Positions 39,111-49,200 of a DNA stretch of 64,000 nucleotides are shown here, one piece after another. The notes below the pieces were generated by a model, which did no database searches, was not told where the DNA came from, and saw only the letters and a list, made by a program, of their open reading frames with translations. Origin of the DNA: Photorhabdus laumondii subsp. laumondii (GTDB lineage: Bacteria; Pseudomonadota; Gammaproteobacteria; Enterobacterales; Enterobacteriaceae). The stretch is from assembly GCF_003343245.1 (NCBI RefSeq), contig NZ_CP024901.1:1550001-1614000 (forward strand), written 5' to 3'. The first letter of the stretch is position 1. Each line of letters opens with the position of its first letter. The position numbers were made by a program, and so were the translations under genes.

Positions 39111-39161
39111 ATTATTTAATTAATTATTTAATTATTTAATTATTTAATTGTTTAATTGTTT
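39111..39161. repeat. A/T-rich 8-base tandem repeat (ATTATTTA)
   Basis: About six near-identical ATTATTTA / ATTGTTTA units, with one four-base interruption, ~50 bases ahead of the copy 4 promoter. Found only in this spacer. Confidence 0.75.
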
Positions 39162-39208
39162 TGTTCGTTATAGTTTTTTTTGTAAAAAAGTAAGATGTTA
39201 TTGTTTTA

Positions 39209-39237
39209 TTTGCTTTCATTCTTTTAATGGTTATAAT
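39209..39237 (+). promoter_or_regulatory. Predicted promoter of rtxA copy 4
   Basis: -35 TTTGCT (39209-39214), 17-base spacer, -10 TATAAT (39232-39237). It has the same geometry as the other copies, with one weaker -35 base. Confidence 0.55.
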
Positions 39238-39410
39238 CCGTGTGGTTGTTTACGGAGATAGAACAAAATAATTGATGAGGATTTATGTCTTAGTTTAGGC
39301 GTTACTTTATTATCCTTTCTGTATTTTAAATATTTTCGTTAACAATCTTTCTGAACTGGGTGTTTTTCTTATTACAACCATTTTATTAATAAACTCCTTT
39401 TAGGGAAAGT

Positions 39411-39578
39411 ATGCCTGATAAATTCGTGTAAGTAATATTTGATATTAATTTTAATAGCGTTTTTTATTTATTTAAAATTTCTCCATTAAAAATCAGGGTA
39501 TTTCATTGTTTCATGAGAACTTAAATATTAAAAAACGGTTTTCTCCATTAGATATAGTTACAGTGATTTTCTGTTTAA
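39411..39578 (+). pseudogene. Fossil rtxH'-rtxC' fusion ahead of rtxA copy 4
   Basis: The start MPDKFV is followed by TAA in place of the glutamine codon of the other copies. The rtxC-like tail with its stop position (39576-39578) is still recognisable. It is the most decayed of the four fossils. Confidence 0.7.
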
Positions 39579-39605
39579 CCCAAATAATAAATTAAAGGAC
39601 TATTT

Positions 39606-40259
39606 ATGGGTAAATCATTAAATAATATAAGTGCAGAGTTCCTCTTTACAGGAAAACACTACGACAATAATAACGGTAATAGGATTGCTGCTATTGGTGT
39701 TGGTGGTGATGTTTATGCTTTTGGCGGGGATGATGATGTTACGATTGGTTCATTTAAAGTCGATGTATACCATACAGATGGTGACCTTTCGGTAAAAGGG
39801 GCATCAGGTTATACCGGTATTAGTAAGACGGGAAATGGCAGACTGTCATTTGAGGGGGTAGCTGGTGCAACTTTCATTGATCACATAGGTGAAACCGGGG
39901 ATTTATCTTATATGGGTGCTGCTGGCTATAACAAACTGGTTCGTAAGGGGGTGTCGGGTGATATCGGTTTTAAAGGGGCCGGTGGATATAATCAGTTATG
40001 GCATGAGACTAACCAGGGAAATTTAGGTTTTGCTGGTGCAGGGGCATACAATGACATTGACCGTACTTGGTTTAATCGTTATTCAGGTTCACAGGGGAAT
40101 GTGGTTTTTGATGGTGCCGGCGCGGCAAACAGCATCAATTCACGGGTAGAAAGCGGTGACATCATTTTTCAGGGTGTTGGCGCTGATAATCATATCGTGC
40201 GTAAAGGTAGAAGCGGTAATATTGTCTTACGGGGGGGCGGGGGCATCGAATCGCATTGA
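39606..40259 (+). CDS. rtxA: rtxA copy 4, N-terminal fragment before a G-run frameshift
   Basis: The first ~208 residues are a normal MARTX start (A repeats such as GAGGYNQLWHET). At 40231-40237 seven G follow TTAC, where the in-frame reading needs six. The frame shifts by +1 and ends at TGA 40257-40259 after the aberrant GGGGIESH. Removing one G gives LRGAGASNRIER, exactly as in the other copies. The fragment has no export signal. ATG 39606 follows AAAGG. Confidence 0.87.
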   Translation: MGKSLNNISAEFLFTGKHYDNNNGNRIAAIGVGGDVYAFGGDDDVTIGSFKVDVYHTDGDLSVKGASGYTGISKTGNGRLSFEGVAGATFIDHIGETGDLSYMGAAGYNKLVRKGVSGDIGFKGAGGYNQLWHETNQGNLGFAGAGAYNDIDRTWFNRYSGSQGNVVFDGAGAANSINSRVESGDIIFQGVGADNHIVRKGRSGNIVLRGGGGIESH

Positions 40260-43200
40260 ACGTATACGCGGTAAAGGTAAGTATGTACAGACACAGGGCG
40301 ATATTACTTTTGAAGGGGCGGGGGGATATAACACCCTCTATTCTGATGTTGCCCACGGAAATATTCATTTTGCTGGTGCAGGCGCTTATAACAAAATTAC
40401 CCGATCAGGTGTGAAAAATGAAATAGAATTTGCTCAGGCTCAAGACATTGTGATGACATCGGCAACAATGGAAGGAAGCTGGATTCAACAATCCCAGCGA
40501 GTTGAAGCGGTTAAATCCGCGGTAGAGCCTGATACTTATCTCTTTGCCATTGCTAATAATGTTAATACTAAAGTTGTCGCTGTGCGGCTACAAAATAATC
40601 CGAATACCGGTAAGCTCAGTTATTATGCCACGTCTTGGTATAAAAAAGGCGACCATCTTAAGAATATTGCCAGGGAAAATATCAATGTAAATAATGGATT
40701 TGTTACCATTAAAAGGAACGATGCTATTATGCTTGCCAATATTGACGTGATATATCAACAAAAAACCACAATACAGGGTGTTGTAGATAGATTATTTGTC
40801 GATAGATGGATACATTATGCCCGTGAGGTCAACATTAAAGCGGAAGATATCACACTGGCTAGCGCCAAAATGGAAATAGAAGAGGACGCACTCTCTTCTC
40901 ATGGGTTGAAAATCGATGTCTCTGCGGTTAAATCAAACATTCATCCGAATCATTATGTGTATGCAGTATTTCAGGAGCCTTATACCAAGGTGGTTGAAAT
41001 TGAGCTGATGAATGATAGTCAGACAGGGAGACTGATATATATTGCAAGATCCTGGTATAAAAAAGGTGACTATACTGACCGCATAGCGAATGAAACTTTT
41101 TCCTATTCTCAAGGTTATCAATCAATAAAAGCGGGTTATACGTTAAGTCAGCTTCACTATAAGTTAAATGTAACAGAGGATATTACTGATTGTTTGACTG
41201 ATCTTAATAATGATGTCGGGGAAGACCTTATGACATCATCAGAAAGTAGTGGTGATAGCTCCGGTGATATTTATTTTAATGGTGCAGGGGGTGGGAACGT
41301 TATTATGTCCAACGTGATGCACGGTAATATTTATTTCACAGGAGCCGGGGCCGCTAACGTTATTTTGCACAGTTCAACATTCGGTGATATTCGTTTTGAA
41401 GGTGCGGGTACCGCTAACGTAATTGTAAAAAACGGCGAAAAAGGGGATCTGACATTCCGTGGTGCCGGTTTAGCTAATGTTGTGGTTCACCAGGGCCAGA
41501 ACGGGAAAATGGATGTTTACGCTGGTGGCGCGGTAAATGTTCTGGTGCGGATCGGGGATGGGCAATACCTGGCTCATCTGTTGGCCTATGGCAATATTTC
41601 AATCCACAAAGGCAACGGTGACAGTCGGGTACGGATGCTGGGTGGATACAACACGCATACTCAGATAGGTAATGGTAGTGCGAACTGGTTTGGGATGGGC
41701 GGTTTTAACTTCATTACTCAAAAAGGTGCTGGGAATATCGTTTCCGTACTTTTGGGCGGTGCTAGCGCGATTACTAAACTCGGGACGGGTAATCTGGTTG
41801 CCGGTATGCTTGGCGGCACCAATATTATCACCCATCTCAGTGAGGAGAGTGAAACCGCCAACACCTCCATCATTGCACTGGGAGGAGCCAACGTTTTTAC
41901 CAGGAAAGGGAAAGGCCATGCATTAGCGATCATGGGGGGCGGTAAGAACGTCTTTACGCATATTGGTGAAGGCAAGACCACGGGGGTGATGCTGGGTGGC
42001 GCTAATACCTTGACTAAAGTCGGAAAGGGAGACATGACCGGTGTCATGTTCGGCATAGGTAACGTGCTGACCCATGTCGGTGACGGTTTTGCACTGGGTG
42101 TGATGGCTTCGGCAGGCAATATCTTCACCAAAGTTGGGGACGGGACAGTGATTGCGGCTCTGATTGGTGCGGGCAGCCTGTTTACCCATATCGGCAAAGG
42201 GGATGCCTGGGGGTTAATGGGGGGATTGGGGAATATTTTTACCAAAGTGGGTGACGGTGACGCGCTGGCATTAATGGCAGCCGCGGGCAATGTATTTACG
42301 CATATTGGGGAGGGTTCAAGTGTTGCGCTGATGCTGGCAAAAGGCAATATCGCCACGAAAGTGGGTGATGGCACGACGTTGGCGGCGATGATTGGCTTGG
42401 CCAATCTCTTTAGCCATGTCGGGGATGGCAATACCTTTACAGTCATGATTGGTGGGGCCAATGTGCTGACCAAAGTCGGTCATGACCAGACCGCCGCCGT
42501 AATGATGGGGAAAGCCAATATTTTTACCCACGAGGGTAATGGCGCCAGTATCGGTTTGTTTGCCGGTGAACTGAATGTGATGACCAAAGTCGGTAAAGGC
42601 ACAACGCTGGCGGCCATGTTTGGTCGGGCTAATATCATGACGCATGTGGGGAATGGCTTAACCGGCGTGTTAGCACTGGGTGAAGCTAATATTGTCACCA
42701 AAGTGGGCGATGATTTTATGGGGGTTGTTACAGCGGCAAAAGCGAATGTGATTACACATATCGGCGATGCGACAACCGCCGGAATCCTGTTGGGCAAAGG
42801 CAATATGCTGACCAAAGTAGGAGACGGTACCACAATTGGTCTGCTTATTTCCGATGTGGGTAACGTGATGACCCATATCGGCGATGGTTTGACTGTAGGA
42901 TTTGTTAGCGGTAACGCTAATCTTATCACCAAAATTGGCGATGGCACCGGAGTGAATGCGGCGTGGGGGGAGGCGAATATCCTGACTCAGGTGGGAAATG
43001 GCGACCGTTACACCTTTGCGAAAGGTCAGGCAAACATCGTGACCAAAGTGGGGAAGGGACAGGAAGTCACGGTGGTGCAGGGCGATGCCAACATTATCAC
43101 CCATGTGGGGAACGGCGATGATTACACCGGCGCCTGGGGCGAAGCCAACGTTGTCACTAAAGTGGGTGACGGGCGTAATGTGGTGTTGGCGAAAGGTAAG

Positions 43201-46200
43201 GCCAACATCATCACTCAGGTCGGTGAGGGAAACAGCTTTAATGCCTTATGGAGTGAAGGCAATGTGGTCACCAAAGTGGGAGACGGTATGCAGGTGACGG
43301 TGGCGAAAGGGAAAGCTAACGTCACCACGACAATAGGCAACGGTTTAAATGTCACTGCCGCGCAGGGCGATGCTAACATTAACACTCATGTGGGTGATGG
43401 CATTTCGGTTAACGTGGCGTGGGGGAAATATAACGTTAATACCAAAGTGGGCCATGGCCTGAATGTGGCGGTCATGAAAGGTCAGGGTAATGCGAATATT
43501 CAGGTGGGGAATGGTTTATATGTGAATGCCGCTTATGCGCGCAATAATGCGGCGATTAAGATAGGCGGGGGGGATTTTTACAGCCTGGCGGTTGCCGCGA
43601 GTAATACAGAAAGCAACAAACTAGCCGCTCTCTACAACAATATCAAACAAATGGTACTCGGCGTGGGGGGCAGTCAGGCGATCGACTATCTGGTGCAGGG
43701 GGAGGATGTTAACACGCTTAGTACCCATAGAGGCAGGGGCGCGATTCATTTAGCAGAAGTTTCCGCTATTGATGGCTTCCAGATGGATGTAACTTCTCCG
43801 GTAAATTCAGACTTAAATTATCGTCTCAATAGTGCTGTAACAGGGGTAGAGATGCCTGATGTGGATGTAATAGAAAGTGCTTTAAATCAAAAAACGCGAT
43901 CGATATTAGAGCAGAATAATAATCTGATTATTAATGGTGATTTTGAACAAGGTAAGTTGGGTTGGCAGTTTACCAATAATATAGAGGTATATGGTCCAGC
44001 GAGTAATTATGGTCTTGATAATACCGGTCATGGTAAACGTGTCAGTGAACTTGATGTGGAGGGAAACACCACGATTTATCAGGATCTGCGTAATTTGTCT
44101 GAAGGCGAGGTGATTTCACTGAGTTTTGATTTTGCTCATCGTTCCGATATCGATGTTATTCAAAATGGCATGGAAGTTGTTTGGAATGGAGAACGGGTAT
44201 TCTCAGTTATTGGAAATTCGATAGAGTGGAAAACTAAAACGTTAGAATTAATTGCACAGGCAGGCAGTAATCGCATTGAGTTTAAAGGAACCGGTGAGAA
44301 TGATGGCATGGGTTATATTCTGGATAACGTTATTGCAAAATCTGAGAAACCGCTACAAACCGATGTGATTATCGAACATGTAAGAGAGGATGAGGCGGCG
44401 CAAAATGCGTTAAGCGATAAAGAAAAAGCGGGAAAAGATAGTCAATTGTTGGAGCAGGAAAAAAAGCGGCAACTGGCAGCGATTGCGAAATCGCAATCCC
44501 AATTGGAATCAACGGATCAGGCAGCGCTGAATCGAAGTGGGCTGGCACAGCGGAATGCGATAGAAGCAGAAGCGCAGGCCGAGGCCGACAAATTGGTTTC
44601 CATGACGCAAGGTTTGGTGGAGCTTGATGACCATGCAGGTTACAGTGGTCAATCAGGCGACCCGTGGCGCAATCCGTTTGCTGCCAAGTTCTTGAGCTAT
44701 ATTCAAGATGAGTCGAATTACGCCAAATTTATTGCACAGAAAAGATTAGCTTATTCCCGACAGGTTATTGCGGATAACCAGCAACAAATCGAAAAAGCGG
44801 TTGCGAAATCTGAGGTCGGCGTAGCACAAAGTGAGCAGCACCATGCCGGTGCGAAACAAGATATTGCAGCAGCTCAGCAGAAAGCGGCGTTAAGAAAAGA
44901 AGAGGTATTATTGCAGCAGCAGCGGGCCCAAGAAGCGGAAAATGATGCCAATATCGCTTATCAGGAGGAGCAAGATCGGGGGAAACGTGATATTGCGGCG
45001 GCTGAAAATAAGATTGCTCAAGTACAAATCGATGCCAAAGTAGCAAAACAGAGCGATGCCAGACCTGATCGTGCCGGTGCCAAGGGGAGCGGTTTAGCGG
45101 GCAAAGCCTACGAATCGACAGGCGCGGGGGAAACCGGTAGCCATATTGATCCCGAATTCGTGCCGGAAGCTGAAAAAAAATTCTACAAAGAGTTGACCGA
45201 AGAAGAGCTACAGGCGCTGGAGAGTGCTGAACAAGCGGTTGAGCATCTACAGATAATGGCTGGTATTCATGCAGAAAATACCGGCGTTTTAATGGCTTCA
45301 GCGTTGGCCGAAGGACAATCTGACGATAGTGTGATGCCGGCATCGAACCGTTCAGATGAGTTTGTCATAATAGAGCCGCAAATTTCAGGTATTAACCTGA
45401 AATCGTTAGGGAATGATACCAAGGTAGAACAGCAGGGAAATTCCGCAATATTTGAAAGTGCAAAATTTAATTTATTAAAAGAGGGCAATCAACTATTTAT
45501 CAATCCCAAAGTACAAATATTGGGATGGAAAAGGCCGCGTAGTGCAGTTCTGACTGTTGTACGTGATACTTTCTATAAAACGATGAGTCATTTCGATGAA
45601 GAACATGTATTGCGGTTTGAACAGGCGATAGCTGACTGGCAACAGAATAGCCCAAAGGAATTCGCTCTATACGTCAGTGAAGTGAACTTAATACGCCTTA
45701 GGATGGACCGGATAATGGCGTACTTACAGGCTCAGCGCGCTGGAGCCGTAGGGGTGTTTGGGATTGCCGTGGCACCTCGGTTTGCGGAACAATTTACTCA
45801 ACGCGTCATCTTTGATGGAACCGGTCGGGTAGTTGGTTTAAAAAGCGGTGTCACCCAAGACGAAATTAATCAGCTTATTGAGTGGAAAATTACCCCCTTG
45901 ACTCGAACGAATTCAACCGCTGAACGGGAAGCGCCGAAGACTGAGAGTGAAAGTCTGATTGCTTTTATGAGTCAATTGGAAACTGCCAATATCCCGGCAG
46001 TGCTGCCTTTGATTGGACGCGCCAGACAACTCTGGCTCACCGGACAAGTCACATCGGAAGAAACTATCAAGTTATTTAATGACGCCGTCAGCCAGTTACA
46101 GGGCTACCCTGAGTTACATGCTTTGGTTCTGTCATTACAGGCTGATGCTTATAAAGAAAAGTCGACTACCCAATATATTGACAACCTATTTGGCCGTCGT

Positions 46201-49200
46201 TTTGATTCCGAAGTGGCCCATACGTTGGTGAAAACCGCGCCACCGGATGCGCTAGCCACCTCCAGACGGATAGGTCAGTTTCTGGTGCAGGAGTTTGAGC
46301 TGCATATGCAAAATACTGCTGGCTCAACTATTCGCGATGCACAGATTGCTTTCAGGATGCAAGTTTTTGCCGAAAAAATTAAACAGGATATCCGCCCCTG
46401 GTTCAGTCAGACACCAGAACTGATCACATTCCTGCAAGAACCGACCTTGGATAACTTTAAGATCATGATGACTAAGGTGGATAACGGGTTTGAAATGATC
46501 AAAATTCCGTTTCTGGCGGTAAAAATGTCGATCACAGACGGGATGGGGTTACATTTATCTCAATGGAAAGCGGAAGCGGATACTTTCTATCAGGAAGAGA
46601 TCTACAAGGCCCGTTCGACCAGTAATACATTAACGCATTATGCTAATGTGACCCACACAGTGGAGTTAACTCAGCAGCAAACCAATGATTATGGTATTGC
46701 ATTGCCCCACCAGCCATCCGGTGATCCGTATGAAAATTTCCTATTTGGCAGAAATGTGACGGCAGGCAGGGTGCTGATGCCCGGACGGGAAACCGCGCTT
46801 GAACGTAACGCTCTGGCGCAAGGGCATTCAGTGGTGGCGGGGGCATCGGGCTCAACCAATATCATGGTTCACCTCAATAACGATATTGCCCGTCAAGATC
46901 CTACCTTCTCGCGGGAACAGGCGTACCTTAATACGTTGGCGTTTCTGGTGTTTGATGGCGGCCATTCGGTTAATGAGAGTTTGACGGTCTACAAAGCGTT
47001 ACAGGCGATGGGTGATGAGCGTCGGCAGGTACTGCAACATTACACCGCCAGTTATATGGACCTGATGGATATTGCCGAAGATAAGGGGGAACAATGGATA
47101 AATCAGGCATTAAATAGTGCATTTGAGAAAACCCTGGACCTTTATCGGAAATATTCCCCTAAGAGAGAACGGAACAACTCTCCGACGGTGGCATCGCAGG
47201 CGTTACCAGATAAACATGGCGCGTCAGAGTCAGTATTCATTGAGGATGAGAGCACTTTGCCACGGGATAAAACTGCTTTAAACCCAGCACCCCAATTATC
47301 TAACAGCGAACGGTATAGTTTTAAAGAAGATCGCAGCTATATCAGTGATGAGACGCAGACGATACTTAATAATGTGGTGAAGAGCTCTAGGCAAAAGAGT
47401 GACAATCATGGGACCCGTTTTGATGGTCAGCTCATTATTCAGATGGAAAATGACCCGATTGTAGCAACAGCCGCAATTAATCTGGCGGGTAAGCACCCAG
47501 ATTCCAGCGTGGTGGTTAAACTGGATGCGGATGGCAAATATCATGTCATTTATGGTGATCCTGCCGAATTATCTGGCAAGTTGCGTTGGCAAATTGTGGG
47601 GCATGGCCGCGACGAATCGGCACAAAATAACACTCGTCTGAGTGGTTACCGTGCTGATGAATTGGCAATAAAACTCAAACAGTTCAGTCAGGACTTTGCG
47701 CCGGCAGGTGAACCTGAGCGCATCAGCATCGTGGGCTGTTCACTGATCAGTGAGGATAAGCAGCATGGTTTTGCCCACCGTTTTATTATCGCTTTAGATA
47801 AACAGGGTATCCGTAGCGAAGTTTCAGCGCATCGTAGTGACGTGGCCGTTGATGCAACAGGCCGTAAATTTGCCCGCGATAAACATCATCAGTGGGTTAA
47901 CAAATTGAAGGATAACAAACGGGTGTTGTACTGGAATGAAGAGGGAGAACTCGCGACGACAACAGAGCTGGAACGTTGTGGGGTAGCAGAAAGCGATATC
48001 AACCTTGCCCGGGTGGGGTACACGGCAGCGGATTTAGTCACTAGAGGGGCAATTGCGGATAACCATGATGCGTTCACTGCGCCAAGGAAGCCCAGAAATA
48101 GGATAGAGCCGGGTTCAAATCCTCAATTGGGTAAGCCGCTGAGTTACGCCGGGAATATGCAGATAAATGTGGGCGATGGCGAGTTTACCGCGATCAACTG
48201 GGGAACCTCCAACGTAGGGATCAAAGTGGGTACCGGCGGCTTTAAGTCACTGGTTTTTGGTGACAGCAATGTGATGGCGCACATCGGGGAGGGTGACAGT
48301 GAACACAGCGTCGAGATTGCCGGTTATCAAGCGCTTGAAGGGGCGCAAATGTTTATTGGTACTCGTAACATCAGCTTCAACCAGGGACGCAGTAATGACT
48401 TGATTGTCATGATGGATAAATCTATCGCTACGCCACTGCTGGTTAATCCATTTGACGGCCCGGCGCGTATTACCGGTGTACTGAAGTCTATTGCTCGTTC
48501 CGGCACAGAGTGGAACTGGTTAGCGGCACAGGATCAGCAGTGGACGATATCGGGAGTGAGAAAGTTTTTGTGGAACATGTCGGGTTTAGACCAAACCAGC
48601 AGTGTGGATTACAAGACGTTGGTTGATCTGGATGCGCAGCACGAGCGCAGTAGCCGGGGTTTGAACAGTGACATGGAAACAGCATTGAACAAAAAGTACT
48701 ACCAATGGCTAAGTAATAACGGCAATGATACTGAGACCAATAAAATGAGCCGTGTGGATAAATTCCGTCGGGCCAATGAGAAGCTGATTTTCAATTTTGC
48801 GGTAGGTGGTCAAGGGGCGGACATTCAGGTCACAACCGGTAGCTGGAACTTTATGTTCGGTGACCATATTCAGTCGATTCTGGATACCAACTTGGGTTCG
48901 TTGTTTGGCCTGATGACGCAGCAATATTCAACAACGGGTATGGCGAAGACCACATTTACCTATAAGCCCCAGGATTTACCGCGTCAGCTTAAAAACAGAC
49001 TGCTGGGGCGATTAGCCGGTGTAAATGCAGAGACCACGCTGGCGGATATTTTTGGCGTGGATTATACCCCAAAAGGCCGAATTGTTGCCCGTACCGGCGA
49101 GCCGGTTGATGGCCAGGCGATTTTGCGAGAGATGCTGGAAGTGATTAGGCAGTTTGGGGGGGATCAATTCCATGTTTTCGCTGATCCGGATAAATGGATT

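Larger units (their letters stand above)
38884..39605. other. Intergenic region between rtxA copies 3 and 4
   Basis: About 720 bases without a real gene. Bases ~38887-39078 have no counterpart in the other spacers and I recognise nothing in them. From about 39079 the sequence rejoins the shared spacer (GAGTAATAGATGTCCATTAT), then comes an A/T-rich repeat block, the promoter and the fossil rtxH'-rtxC'. The perfect inverted repeat seen ahead of copies 2 and 3 is deleted here. Confidence 0.6.

Noticed and set aside
40156..40230. ATG 40156 as a real start of the copy 4 main part
   Set aside because: The first ~25 codons are the out-of-frame reading of A-repeat sequence; homology begins only at the G run.
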